Shown here piece after piece: positions 1 to 13,646 of a stretch of 56,338 nt of DNA (positions are counted from its first letter, which is position 1; each line of letters opens with the position of its first letter). The stretch spans positions 1-56,338 of the forward strand of contig MU623517.1 in assembly GCA_025201765.1 (NCBI GenBank). The letters are read 5' to 3'. The notes below the pieces were generated by a model. The model ran no database searches, was not told the DNA's origin, and saw only the letters and a program-made list of their open reading frames with translations. This stretch comes from Daldinia sp. FL1419. Its lineage: Eukaryota > Ascomycota > Sordariomycetes > Xylariales > Hypoxylaceae. A program made the position numbers and the translations under genes.

Positions 1-19
1 TTTTTTTTTTTTTTTTTTT

Positions 20-95
<76 letters not shown>
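1..95. repeat. poly-T tract at the window edge
   Basis: About 95 bases of T with a single G at position 20. On the minus strand this reads as a poly-A run, so it could be the 3' tail of a retroposed element inserted on that strand. It could equally be a long homopolymer or an assembly edge. No retroelement ORF precedes it on the minus strand. Confidence 0.9.
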
Positions 96-98
<3 letters not shown>

Positions 99-3000
99 TT
101 CTGTACCTCTTTCCTCTCCAAGCTCTACCGTGGCCCCCCAGCCCCCCTCTCTTCGAATACTTGTCCTTATGTACTCCGCTTGACGTGTCAGCGGCTTATG
201 TCAAGCTAGGAAGAATCATGCTTGACAGGGATAACCCATCTTTTCAAAGGTCCCCGCGCGCAAAAACATCAATTCACAATGCATTTCCCATTAAATATTC
301 TCGCATGCATCGTACAGTACGTGGGTACAGAAATACTTGACGTATGACAGTACGGAATGGAATACAGCAATTAGGTACAACGTAGAAGCAGCATTACCTA
401 CTTATATATATATATAAAGTATATATATGAGCATAGAAAAGAAAGAAAAATATATTACCACGCACCACTACCTCATTGCTCTCCATTGCCTGCCTTACGA
501 GTTACACTATTCCTGCAAATGGTGAGATTCAGCGGGGTTTGGCTAATCATGGTAGCTTTTCGGCTTTACCAAGAACCAAGGATACATGCCGGTCAGTGGA
601 CACACTCAAGGCGGCAGACCAAACTGACCCAGGTCCTTTCCAACGTCCCTTGTGATAAAATACCCTCTCTCCTTTCATTATACGGAGCTCGGTAACCAAG
701 GTAAACAATCGTCACCGGCGGGTAACGGCTAGTGCCCTCTGCAAATTTGGTTTATTTGCAGCTACGATTCCAACTTCGGCGCCGCAACAATGACCCCAAT
801 GACGACCCTTACGTCGAAGATTCCGTATCTATCCCCAGATCGACGCCAGCATGGCAGATGATCATTGTGGCGTGTGGCGAACAGTTGTTATTTATGCTAA
901 GCATCCTGGCCTATATTATACAGTACGCTACCTCATATCAGCATATGTACGAAGTAGTGTAGGTAGCATGTTACAATCCAGCCGTAAGACGAGGAGAAAC
1001 TTGGCTCACGGCACGTCGCCCTAGACCACCGGAGCTCGAAGCTCGAGCACCCACGAATCTAATAATAGGTCACTTCCCCATTCAGCGTCCACGTAACGTG
1101 CGATGCGCATATCCATTTTCTGAAGGATTGAGTATACATAGTAGCTAGAAAATTCAACAACCTTCTTGTTTATCTATGATTATCATGAACTCCTACCTGG
1201 GCTTACACGTCACGGAGAAGCTGGGCCCGCCTAGCTCTATTCAGAAGCAGAACGAAGGGATCTTAGACTAGGCGGCTCCAACCCTATGCGCACTTTTACT
1301 ACTATGTAATTATGTGTCTGCATGTCAGCAATCACAGTGTGTGGTTCTGCCACACGAACGGAGATACTGTGAAACTTGGCTGCCACACACCACATCCTCA
1401 CCAAGTGGGTGCGCATCATTCTGACGGTGAGAAGAAAAAGGTGGCGGGCGGAGCCTATTGCCCTTCTCGTTCAAGTATTTCTTCCGTTTGCGCGCCTCCG
1501 GTCTCTGAGCACCGAGGCTCTTCTAGTACGTATAGAAAAGTCGGTGTAATGAGACATTGTAGTAGTTTACTCGCGACCGAGATCCTTACGAAGTTGATTC
1601 TCGCCTATTCAAGACGATATTGTCGTCATTATAGATGGAAAAGGAAGAACGAAAGTTGATTGGAACAAGGCGGTAAACTACCATCCGTACTGGGGTAGAG
1701 GGGAGCTTTCGCGAACATGGTGCGAGCATGGGTTCCAGAACCTGATTCGCATTCAATTCGCATCGTGAGTGGTTGGAAATTCCACCCCGTATGAATTTTG
1801 TGACTGGTCCAGAGCTGTCTTGGATTTCCTCTTTTTGAAGCACTTCAGTGGGCCATTTCTACGCAGTGACCAGCAAAAGCTAAGAAGCTAAGATGTCAGA
1901 GTGGGGAGAGGAAGAGCTTAGATAGCTACCGTTGCTACCATTGCTGGATGATTGATGGATGGATTGCCGGATGCGAGTGGATGATGGTAAGTAAAGGGAT
2001 TTGGCCGCAGAAGATCGTCAACTGGACCAGTAAACATACCATATCAAATTCAAACCCCGTTTATCAGCGTCGGTACGAACCCAGACGTATGTAGTATCAA
2101 TAGGGTCATTATTTTATTTTATCTTTCTTAGGGAGGGGTCTTACAGCAGAAAAGACCTAAATTCGTCCATTCGCATCGAGCATCTGGGGGCACACGAGGG
2201 GGAGCAACACAAGGTCTCGTCACATGCGATATCGGTTCACTCTAACCTTACATTGTATTCACTCTAGGCGCATTTTACTACCAGAAAAAGAAGATAAACA
2301 ACTAAAACATGCGGGTTGATCCGCAATCTTTGGTGTACACATTCCTTTTTAGGGGGTGACAATTGGAACTTAAATCTATATTTTATGCTGTTTAATAAGG
2401 CTGTCAAAATAAAAGCTTCAAAATCGTAAATACACCCTATCCATTAGTTAGGCCTCTTGCTTATGCATACTATGTAGTATAAACGTAGTATAGATGTGGT
2501 ATAGATGTGCCATAGATGTAGTATAGTCATATGTATAGTCGTCTTTGGCGAACGGGTCCGTTGGAGCCCAATGGCGCGAATTATCAGATGCCGCCAGGAT
2601 CGAGTCCTTTTCGAGTCGTATCGAGTCTTCTCTTCCTTTTTTTCTTTCTTTCTTTTTTTCCCCGCAAGAGTTGGTTGCTGTAACCAAAAGCCGCCGTTTT
2701 CCATCTTCCACGCCTTTCTCCAAGAGGCCGCTGACGTTTCGCCGAGTCAATTAATTTATTTAAGCATATATTTCCTAAGTTATTGATTGCCCCTTACGTA
2801 TACACGCGTACAGGGAATTCGGGGTATCGAACGATATCCAGATGGGTATATAATAGAATCTCCGAATTACGTCCCAGTTACGCCGGCTCCAGGGTTTGAG
2901 ATTGATAGTGTGCACGTACAATAGAATAAGGTAGTAAATAAGAGAACTATGGCTTGACTATTTTCAGCCTCATCGTCTCCCCCCCGTCCTCGTTCCAATC

Positions 3001-3300
3001 TACCCGGTCGCTTATTTCTGATAGCTGCAGCAGGATATCCAACCATTCGCAGGGAACGAGGGCTTCTCGAATCGCCACGACGAGGGCAAGCTCCGCCAAT
3101 TTCCCAAATCTGCAGTGAGCTCATGAGACACGTTCTGGGGCACGCTGGCGAATGAGAATTCCTAGTGGGATACTCGCCCTCCAATTCGACTTCCCACACT
3201 CCCCAACTATCCACACCATCTCCACGCTCGATGCTTACCCATTGTCTCGCGTACCTGGCGCCTAGGGTCTAGGCCGCATAAAGGGTCGGGGGGAGGGGTT
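96..3300. other. gene-free stretch
   Basis: No open frame here has protein-like composition, splice signals or a recognisable motif. An alternating TA tract lies near 405-430 and pyrimidine runs near 2630-2665. The longest frame (about 115 codons, minus strand, near 2867-3214) is rich in R, G, S and P and resembles no family I know. I see nothing else. Confidence 0.6.
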
Positions 3301-6300
3301 ATGAGAGAAAGGCTTTCCCACCAGTCTCGTCACATGCCCATCACCAACATTTAATGTCGTCTAACTATCTCTAAGAACTTCGGGCTTACTCCCATATCGT
3401 CACTCGTAATTTTAAGTAGATTCTTCGTAGATCATCGACATCTTGGCGCTACAGCCCATCTTTAATTATGTCATTACCGTTGCTACCGGTCTCGTTATTA
3501 AGTCACGTTCCTTTCCCGGAAGTTTTAGTTGAAAGTTCATGTTGTCCTATTTCCACTTTTGTAATGAATAGTCTGTAGACACCTTCTTATTTCGAGATAG
3601 CACCACTAGTGATAACCACGGAGCGGGAAATGAGTAAGCCAATAAGTAGCAGATGTTCGTTGTGTTTGACATAATCTGTAACGACTATTATGGCTCGGAA
3701 ACGTTCCGACTTCATCTGAGGAAAACCTCTGATAATTGGACATGGCCGTTCAGCCGCAACTGTACAACATCCTAAAGGAGAGCTCGGTCTATTGTAAGCG
3801 TTAATACGCCACAGTCCTTCCTACCCCTTTCCCCGGGATCGCACGACACAAAGAGGATAGCCTCTCCGGAGCTTCATTCGCATCTTCGTGTGATCCCGCG
3901 ATTATCGCCGGGCCTCTGACCACAATCTAAATCTAGGGCTAGAGTATATCCATTGATCTCGGCCCGTGGTGATCCTTTGAATATTAGTGCCCTAGAGTGA
4001 AGCTATGGACTTTCCTAAATTAGGGGCCGCGAAGGCGCAAGGAAGATCTTGGACGAATACCAAAGCTCTAGGATAGGACTGCCCCTCTTGCGTTATATCG
4101 GAACAAAACGCCGGTTTTGAAACTAGTTGTTAGATATTGATGAATCCACAGTAGCGAAGCCGTCTGGCCGACGCGAGGGTCTATTTCTCTGATATCAGCA
4201 CTATTGGTATCTATCAACCGCCAAGGAGTCTATCCGGGCTGGGTCTTCAGAGTGATAGGATAGGGGACTTGGACAGGTAATCAGCGTAACGCGAGCATCA
4301 TCTCCGGGATTGCCCCGGGGTCGCGGAGAAGTGACAACAGCTTCACTTCTCGAGTACTTTCTATCTAGGTTTCAGGTTAGCCTCTGGTGAAGTGTATCCT
4401 ATCCTAGTGACATGGCAATCTAGCTGATGGGGCGAGCTACCAGCATCGCATGCATGGAGCCCCGGGATCTCAGCTCCGTCGAGATCTATTATCGCCACGT
4501 TCGTCTGGGGATGTTGGTATGTCTGTTGAGAGTTCCGTCTTGATGAGCTAGCTTCACTCGCGATGCTCTCAAACTGAGCTGCCACGCAACACGGGTTGAT
4601 CTTAGCGTGGTCTATATCGCCTCCCAACATGACATCTTCATGAGAGGTTGTTTACGTATCATTGTCAACTTCGCTAACAACGCAAAGAAGTGGCTCCAGT
4701 CTGCGAGTTCGAGGCGAAAAGGGGAACGGGTGGGTATCTCCAGCTACGTCTTTGAACGGTTCTCGTCGGCCCTAATGCCATCTCGCTGTCTTTCAAAGTG
4801 CTGGTCCAATGAAAGAACAGCTCCGATACATTAAGCTTTCGTTGAAATCTCCGTCTGTTGGAATTTCTAGTATTAGCAACAAGCATAGCGTTAGATTTAG
4901 TCGGTAATCGCATCCAAACCCCATAATCCTACGTAGAGTCACAGAAATTGGTACCTCAAAAGCCTGCTTCCCCGCTGATGCAAGCTTACATACATATGGA
5001 GAAGCTCTGGGTTTTCAAGTTAGTCCTTTCTTGCATCTTCGTCGCATACTAGTATGCCAAAGTCAAGCTAGAACTTAGGAGTGTAGATGTCGACTTGTGT
5101 TACGCTGGTTGTACGAAATCTCCCCAAGCCCAGACTCGAAGGGAGGCTACTCCTCGCATGCGTAACCCATAGCTCACACAGTACAGTAAAAAGGCCTTTC
5201 TAGACAATAAATGTTTAGTTACAGTGCATGACTCACTAATGTAACAACCTTAGATAGGGAATCGTCGTGGCCTGGACGAGAGGTCTTGGAACACGAAGTT
5301 TTCAGGCCTGTGATTTCCGGCACCATTCCTATTCACGATATCTCTTAGTCTATTCTGTTATGAATAACACATGACGAGTAATTTTGTCTTAGCTAATTAT
5401 TTGGATTCCGTGGCTGTCCTGAGGTTGGGTAAAAGTTAGGATCGTGATGACCCCTTTTCCGGCCCGCACGATGATCACTGTACACGTCCTCGTTGAATAT
5501 ATTTCCACAGTTCCGCATACAGTAGGTGCACAGTTACTGATCCAATGGCTGTCCGAAGATGATGGAGGGCCACCTGGACGGAGCTGACTGGACTGCGTTG
5601 TTTAACTTTAGGCCCAACAATAAGTTGTGCCTGACGACCCGGCGAATCATGTTATCCAGACCCCTTAATAATAGAGACACGCCCTTTGGCGAAAGGAAAT
5701 ATCGCATTTGATACAGGAATAACTCGGAAGACCCTCTAAGTAGATAATCCCTAAGCTTAAACCCCTATTGATGAATATTTTGATAGTTCTCAGGAGTTCT
5801 GGGGTTGTGGTTCACTTTCCTTTCAGAACTGATAGCATTGCTGTGGAAGATAACATTAGATTCGATCATAACGCAATATGGATACGCTAAGATTTTACAT
5901 GATATTTTCCTGGATTCGATACTCTATCTTAAAGGTATGCTGTCGAATTGCAGGTCTTAGACGTGGCTAATCTTAATAGTGGTGAGTCCATCTCCTTCCG
6001 TTGTGCTAGAAGCTCAGGAGAAGCGTCACTATTGAAATGGGCTTCTACATCTGATTCTTAGATTCTAGTGCTTACGTCTCGCACGAGCCTTGACACCTAA
6101 ATATGTCAGATTGCGGCTACCTCGAAAGCGGATCTGGATTTGGGGCCTTTTCCAGTGCGATGTTTTCTAGTACTCGTTGGCCATGAACGGTGCCACTCGC
6201 GATTTTAGCTAAGAAATCAACTTTATAGCCCGTGTCTTTGGTCCATTTACTAATACTGGTATCAAAACCTTTGACTTACGATCAGACGGAACTACACTCA

Positions 6301-7000
6301 CACACTCGACACATGGCAAACATCTTTTGCCTATCTAACAACTCAGGACAACACGGCATCTTGGGTAAACGGACATAACACCAAGGCAGCTATGGCAGCG
6401 CGCGCGATAACATAGAGTCGCGAATATGTCTCTTCTTCGTTAAAGCCAGATGCTTCAGTCCCTGATGTTCTGTTTTCCGTTCATCCAAAGCATGCTTTTC
6501 TCGTGGGATTATACGCAACCATCCCACTGGGGTCCTATCTGGTCAAGGCTGAGTAAATAAGATATGGTCGACATGGATTATTGTGCGCAAAAAAATAAGC
6601 CAATCCTTGATCCAGGGTTCTATAACGTTCCGGAGTGCTGGTGGGTCCGTATGTTCGTATATGCATATACTGTTAGTAACCCCTTTTCCACTCACGGTAT
6701 ATAAAGGCTAACTAAACGCAGGTACGTCCGTAAGGTCCTCTAGGTAAAGTTAAAGGGGTCAGAGAGAGAGGCGATGATTTATGAGCATCTCGGCCTCTTG
6801 ATCGCAACCAACGCTATATCTATCGGAGCGCAAAGAGCTTCCGGACGGTTCTCGAGTTTAGGCAAGTATATGGCGATGAAATAATTGGCAAAAGTTCGTA
6901 AGAGCCCCAAGTGATAAGGTCGAAGAAGTAGCCGGGGCCGCCGGTCTTCTGATAAGTTCCGGGGTCTTCAGTTGACTTATGCATGCAAAACAATGAGAGA
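3301..7000. other. stop-dense, probably decayed repeat DNA
   Basis: About 3.7 kb with almost no open frames; none reaches 60 codons between roughly 4915 and 6820 although the base composition is only mildly AT-rich. A hand count over 5881-5980 gives 12 TpA and 12 ApT, a ratio of 1.0, which is high as in RIP-mutated fungal DNA. No terminal repeats or transposase motifs were recognised. Ancient, RIP-decayed mobile DNA is my inference, not a demonstrated fact. Confidence 0.4.
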
Positions 7001-8570
7001 TAGTGTATACGAACCCTATACGCCATGAGCACCTACTTTAGCTATCTGGATAGCAGACCAGATCTATAGAAAAACGGCAATGATTCTCTCCAAGATCATC
7101 CAACAAGTTGGAAGACTGTTACAAATGCGTTTGCTGCTGTATGATTCTCATATTGACGTACAAAGAAATGCATTAAGACAAACGAAGCCCATTCTACGCC
7201 TTCCATCAATCCCTCCTTTTCGAGGGTCAAGCAGCGTCCCTATCACAATCACAAGAGATTGTACAGGGATAAACAAAAGAAACAGGAAAAATAGGAAGCT
7301 GTATATCTTACATTTTTCTTGGGAGGGCACCTTTCCGCCCCTTATGCCTGATCGGGTATCTGGAGAGGGGGGCCTCCTCGCTCTCTTTGTCATCTGCTCT
7401 TCCGTCGATAGGGGACCCCGACCGTGTAGACCGCCATTATAGCTCTTTGATGATATCTGCTGGAACTTACTAGAATAAGTCTTGTTTTCCTCGGTGATTT
7501 CGCTCCTTCTAGGTATGGGCCTAGGCAGTTTTGGACGCAAAGCTCATCCCAAGCGTCAACACCGGCGTGATAAGCTCCATCTAACACTTTAGTGAGTTCT
7601 GATTTCCTCTTCTAAATGATATTTATAAGCCTTGATGGGAGCATCCGTAGCATTCTTAGGCTTCTCGGGAGGGTTCATCAAGGCTGGTCTTTCGGCTCGA
7701 TCTTCGGGCTAGTACTTGCCTCAAGCCTTGGTCCGCTTTTTCGAATCAATTACTTGTTGCTGGAGGTCACTATTTTCTTGCAAAGTTGCCCAATAGTTTA
7801 TACATGCCTTCAAAGCACATGGAGTCTCCTGAATGGTAGTTTGTGCTAGCTTAAGTAAATAGACTGGAGTCGCGAAGAGTCGTTCTACTGAGCACAGTAA
7901 TCCCTTCTTAGGTATTGATTGATCTAGTAGTAGCTTCGGATACACGCCTAACATTCTCCTGTGACAGGCGTGAGTATTTCACACAATAGCGAAACCCTGC
8001 CGGTGGCTATTAAAATGTCCCCGTCTGCACACGGCGTAGCTTGCTTCTGCCTTTTCAGCTCAAATATAATATATAGTCTCCTTTATCAGTGATGTGCTAT
8101 CCCTTTAAACTACATGGGTCTTGTAACCTTACACATACCTACAGTATATATGACTCTTACCGTCTTCTTAGCCACCACCTGGATTCTCTCTATGAACTCA
8201 TATTCCCCGCTGAAACAACAGAGTAATGCTTAGGTACCTACCTACCTACCTATGTAGGTATCGAAATTTATATGGGTTATCATGGCAATCTTCAAGCGAT
8301 AATGGAGTGCTAGCAATTGTGTCACGAGTGCCAAATCGTTACATCTCAAATCAAGTAGAGATATAAGACACCCAGGGGCTTCCACTGGAATTCAAACTTC
8401 TATTAAAAATATATACACACTTCCGTAGCCTTTTTAGGGAGGTATGCTCTATTCTCGACGTATCTCGTCGCTAGTTGGCGCCTTGAGACATGGACTCCCT
8501 TAACAATCTTAAATAGAATATGCTACATTCGCTCTAAGAGAGCTTGTGGTATTCAATCAAATGTGGTCCA
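7001..8570. other. gene-free stretch with a possible coding relic on the minus strand
   Basis: The minus frame at 7721-7954 (77 codons) ends in a lysine-rich, coiled-coil-like tail (ENSDLQQQV, then SKKRTKA). This loosely recalls the C-terminal tails of fungal pogo/Tc1-type transposases, and the broken frames downstream of it would fit decay. No catalytic DDE domain or terminal inverted repeat is visible. The rest holds only short shadow frames. Confidence 0.25.
8231..8260. repeat. TACC microsatellite with inverted end
   Basis: A run of TACC units (TAGGTACC followed by three CTACC steps) that finishes as TATGTAGGTA, so the right end is inverted relative to the left and the tract can fold back on itself. 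Confidence 0.8.
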
Positions 8571-11170
8571 TTCCGTTTTACATCTCCCCTTCATCTAAAA
8601 AAAAGAAGAAGAAGAAAAAAAAAAAACTGCGCAAACTAACCATCTCTCTTGTTACTCCTTGTTCTTCTTGGGGGGCATGACCACTTTTGGGAGACGTGAC
8701 CTCCCTCCTCTTCCCGGCCTTCCGCTTTCCCATCACCCAAGAGATCCGCATCCTCGTCTTCATCGTCTTCGCGAACCACGTGAACAACTCTGGATTATGA
8801 GAATCGCGTTCGAACGCCTGGGCGACTCTGATCCATGGCACGGCAAGCCTCGTGAGCATCTGATATCTCTGGGTTATTTCGCCGTCTTGATTTCGTCGCT
8901 CGCTCAGGCCGTCCATCTACGGGTAATGCGCTATCACCACCCCTAGCCTGATACCGTGATTTCTTCACGAGGCTTACCGTAAGTCCGACATAAACATCAG
9001 GTCTCTGCCCAATACGACATTTGCTAGCAGACCCTAGTCCTATTCTACCTGCTAGAAAGTCTATACCAGGCATTCAGTCCGGGGATGAACGCGCTCGGGC
9101 TACGGCCGGTTACACGAGGAATACCGCCCCCTTTTCCATATCTTAACAAGGCCTGTCCAATCCACCCCATCCCCCAGAGTGACAACCACCTAGGTTAGAT
9201 ACATGCTAATAGTAAACCTTCAAATATGGCACGCAATATCATCTTGATTAACTGTAATATGCTTCCCTCGTACATTAAGTATATGTTCTAGCTAGATTCT
9301 ACTCATAGAGAACCCTTCTATAACTACTCGGCGCGCCGGGATACCTAGGTACCTATACAAAGGTCCTACATACTAAGCCATACTCTTAGAATCTTAATAT
9401 CTTAGCTGTATTTCGAACTACGCTTCCGATAGGAATCGGACATAGAGTCTTGGAATTGGTAAAGATATCCCTAGGAAAAAGCTGCCAAGCAGCAAGTCTC
9501 TTATGTGAACATCCATCCCCCCTATCCTACAAGGAGACATAGGCCAAGACGATTGCTATTACGCCTACATACTAGAAACTGGGTCCCAACCTCCTCTATG
9601 ACCTACTATAGCAAAGATCCTCTAACCCCTTAGCGGTGCGATATGCTGATTCTCACGCGATACATATCTATACTCTCAATGAAAGGCGCCTCTTAGATAT
9701 CTGAGCTATAAGACGCCCAGGACAAATAGCTTGGCTATATGTGGCCAACATCGATGTAACTATGACCTCGCTTCTATCCTCACGAAGCTATCTAGACTAA
9801 TAGCATTCACGCCCGCGACCCCACGACCTTTAAAGAGAACCACAGGAACGTAAGAGCTCCGTACGAAATACACATAACTAAGGGTGGTGTTATCATATGG
9901 GGTTGCCCGTCCTTGTGGTCCAAGTCTAGAGTCGCTTCGACCCCTATAGGCTCGCCTTGTGACATCCCGAATACACCGAGAATTGCACACAGCATATTTA
10001 TATTTCATAAACCAAGCCCGGTGGTATACATCATGCTCTCACTCTGGTACTTAAACAGAGCCCATCAATGCTCCCACAATTACATCTCCCCCCTGGCATA
10101 TGCACCTCCAAGTACACAATACTTTCTAGTATATTATACCTTACGCATAAACCCACCCCTCCCCAGCTCCCACTTCCTAGCTCCCGTACCCGTACCCTAC
10201 TCATCCCTATCCAATACATCCTAATTACGGAACACCAACCCCGTCTTCCGCGAGAAGCCTCCCACAACCCTAGGTTCTTTAAACAATGACTCTACTCTCC
10301 CAAGCCACCTCCCAATCCGGCAGGAGAGAAGAGATTGGGGGTAAGAACAAGGCAGACGATTAGCTAGCCAGCTAGCGTAGGTAATCTCCGGAGGTCTTTC
10401 CGAGCAATCCCAGCCGACTCGGCGCTAGAGGCTGGCTGCCTGTTCTTCGCTCAGCCTTACGACGATCCAAATCCGAGGCACCACGGTTGGCGACGATTAG
10501 GTAGCGTCTAGGCCTCGATCAGATCTGAGCACGGGCTGAGCACTCCCCTTCTCGGCAAGCAGCGGCGTTCACCTTTCCATACTCCCTCATATAACCAAAT
10601 CGCCTGCCGCTTCAAGTATCATCTTCAACATCAGTCCCACACTCCGGCGGCGAAAGACCTCCCATAGGACTCATCAACGCGATAAAACAGTACGAGTGGA
10701 GCCGACAAACAGGCAGCTCTTTAGCTTTGCGCCACGATCGCAGGGGTCTATGAGTCAGATAGTTTTTTGTTTGACACGCTTCCACGCATCAAGCAAGGTA
10801 AATCGCGGCAAGGCGACGCGAGATAGATAAGATATATCCCCAATATAAGCGTAAACACGGGGAAACCACGGGCGGAACAAGCCGAAAAGCCTCGCGCGCG
10901 GCGGCGTTCCAAGCCAAGAATAGCGAGATCCAACCGGCAACGCGTCCGACATCGAAGCTTGCTCTGTGGCGAGAGAAACGCGCGATCCTACTGTACCTAC
11001 TAGTTCGATTTACATATAACACGAAAAGAGCCACTTCGGAGTTAACACCACACCACTCACCGAGCTCTGCCGCCCTTCTTAACTGCGACGAAAACCTTCA
11101 AAGACAAAAAGAGGTCCGAGCGAACCCACAGGCACGAGACGCCGAGGACATGCGAGGCTGCGGCGGGATG
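8571..11170. other. gene-free stretch with two GC-richer patches
   Basis: Two patches (about 8650-9120 and 10400-11160) are richer in GC than their flanks and carry overlapping open frames on both strands. In the first, minus frames at 8578-8916 and 8795-9073 overlap in different frames, as a frameshifted relic would. No start context, splice signals or known domain supports a live gene. CCTAGG-containing sequence occurs near 9188 and 9342. Confidence 0.35.
8597..8626. repeat. A/G-only purine tract
   Basis: Thirty bases of A with interspersed GAA units on the plus strand. It encodes the phenylalanine run seen in a minus-strand frame, which argues against that frame being a real protein end. 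Confidence 0.85.
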
Positions 11171-11247
11171 TGTGGCGTAAGCACGCAAGATATCTACCTA
11201 CCTACATACCTACCTAACCGGCTTATATGTGTACCTATGTATGTCAG

Positions 11248-11269
11248 AAAATAATAATAATAATAATAA
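11248..11269. repeat. (AAT)n microsatellite
   Basis: About seven AAT units in a row, just downstream of the TACC-rich tract at 11190-11216. Confidence 0.9.
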
Positions 11270-13625
11270 GATGAAAATCACAGATCAGCCATATGCTACA
11301 TAAGCAATCTCTTATGAATCCACTGCGCGTTTCGTTTCGCATCCGCCTTTCCCCAATCCGTCTCTTGCTCGTGGGGGGATGGGACCGGGATGATGTGTTC
11401 CTCCCACGTGCGAAGAATACCGTCGGAAAGGGGTCTGCCTGCTTGGGAAAGAGAGATAGAGAGATAGAGATGCTATCTTAGAAACCTCGTCTTACGTGCA
11501 TGGGCCTTTGCCGCAGACGTACATACCAGGAAGATAAAAGAGGAATTATAGCTTCCGACGGAGAACATTCTCGCCTATAACGTTAGATATATGACGGTCG
11601 CTTCTATACGCAGATACCTTAACCTAGATCCTTAGATAGCTAGGTCATCCTAGAAAGCGTTTCGCGTTCTGCGCACTTCAAAATAAATGATAGTATCTTG
11701 ACGTGGACCCCGTGAGGCTTTTTTTTCTCTCTTTTTTATTTGAGCGATGTCCAAGAGGTGCAGCGGATAATCATAATAACGGGACTTATAGGTCCCACGG
11801 TTGGGGCACAGAGCGACGATCGGGAACGAGGTTGGTCGTGTCGGAGAATAACCATCTTCTTTGCTCCTCTCTTCCAGAACAACGTGTCGATTGGGACTGG
11901 CTGGGGTTAGGGATCTCTCGATTGGAATTGTGATATGTATCCCGAGCTCACACGAATAGAGCCCGATTTATTTGATGCTATTCGCTGCTAGTTTTAGGTA
12001 CCCAAGTCAGGTAGCTATTCCCAAGATACGGATACGCTGTTGATTAGGCAGGCTATGTGATAGCACTCGGATATATCACGCACGTACACGCACAAGCACG
12101 CGCACACGCATTAGGTATATAATATATGTACTTACGTACATATCCCAAAAATTAATATACCGACCGGATGAGAGAAAAGGCGATGAGTGGACTCCAGGCA
12201 AACACACAATACCACATAATAAGGAGAGATGAGAGGTCAAATCCGACCGCTCAGTTTGGATGGTCAAAATCAAAAAAGAAGTTACGGCACGGGATAATTC
12301 AGGAGGAATAAGGCATACAGACTACTGCGGCCTTCGTCACATTTTTTTTTTCTTCGCCTGCCCCGATGCGTGACAAAACGGCGCACTGCTACCGTTTCCA
12401 CGGGAAATCCTCCAGCCAACTGCGCTCATAGAGTCTTGTGCTGCCGTCCGAGAGGCGTAGACCGAAGGGGCACACAAAAGTTTTCTTTTCGTCCCATCGT
12501 CCGTGCTGGCTTCTTTTCTCCCATTGGTATATAGCGTAGGCACGTATGATGTATGTGGGAGTCGCGGTGCTCGAGCTCGCCTTTCGTGATCAGGGAAAAG
12601 CAGCCGGCATTCGACGTCTCTCTCGTCACATTTGGGGTCCTAGGTCTTGGCGAAGCAAGATCCCAATCTACTTACACGCTGGCTGGTGAAGACTAGACGC
12701 GATGGATCATCCACTTTTGCGGGTGTGTGTATATGTGTGCGTGTGCTTGTGCGCGTTTTTGCCCCGGCTGCCGTTTGTAGAGCACCTTAAACAATTTGCC
12801 CCCGGTGGATGGTGGATGGCCACTTCGGCAGCGGCCGTCCGCGTCGCGGCAGGCAACAATAACAAAATAACAAAGGGCTTTTCCCATCTACATCCTCACC
12901 GCCGGCCAAGAGAGGGAAAAAAAGGGAGGGTTGTTCTTCATATTCCCAACACGGTAAAAGGAATGCCCCTCCCCCTCCCCCTCCCCGTAAGGTATTTACC
13001 CTGCAATGTGCAACTTATATATGTATGAAATCCCCCATCCGTCTACCTGCTTGTTCCTACTACCAGCGGGATCGAAACCCCCGTTGAAGGAGGGGTGACC
13101 ACGGAGGAAGATCTGGGGACGAAACAAGAAGAGGAGAGAGTAAGGTTAAGGTAGTAAGGCAATGCTAGAGTAGTGTTGGTGCTGGAGTCGAGAGAGCAGC
13201 AACAGCAGTATCACTTACATCTCTACTGGGTGCGTATGTATGTTAGTATGTATGCTAGTATGTGTGTTAGTAGGTATTGTGTATATTGTGCGTGTATCGA
13301 ACCCGTACATAGTAGGTAAAAAAATGTATCGGCCGCAAAAGAAAAGGAAAGGTGCAATTTCAATTTAACAGTAAAAGGTCGCGGGCGCTTAACTGGACCA
13401 TCGATTAACCAATAAAGAAGCGAGAGCCGAACTCGAACCGCTGCATGACACACCCCATGGCCCCCCTTAAAAGCTAAGGCTAAGGTTGAGCCAATGGGGT
13501 TGTGACCTCGGTCGATGGAGCCCAGCGCTTAAATAACGATTGCGCGCCGGCTGCTTCCTTAGAACATTTTAACCCTTTTTTTTTACCTGCCATGCCTGCT
13601 ATGCCTGCCATGTCTATGTATTGCT

Positions 13626-13646
13626 CCTGCTGCTGCTGCTGCTGCT
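13626..13646. repeat. (CTG)n microsatellite
   Basis: Seven CTG units. The minus-strand reading gives a glutamine or alanine run in short frames that have no other support. Confidence 0.9.

Noticed and set aside
2867..3214. 115-codon minus-strand frame
   Set aside because: R/G/S/P-rich, no known motif, and isolated in gene-free DNA.
7080..7540. Overlapping plus and minus frames of about 120-130 codons
   Set aside because: They are mirror frames of one another; neither has protein-like domains or start context.
13425..13445. Sequence resembling a tRNA T-loop (CGAACTCGAACCGC)
   Set aside because: No cloverleaf can be drawn around it.
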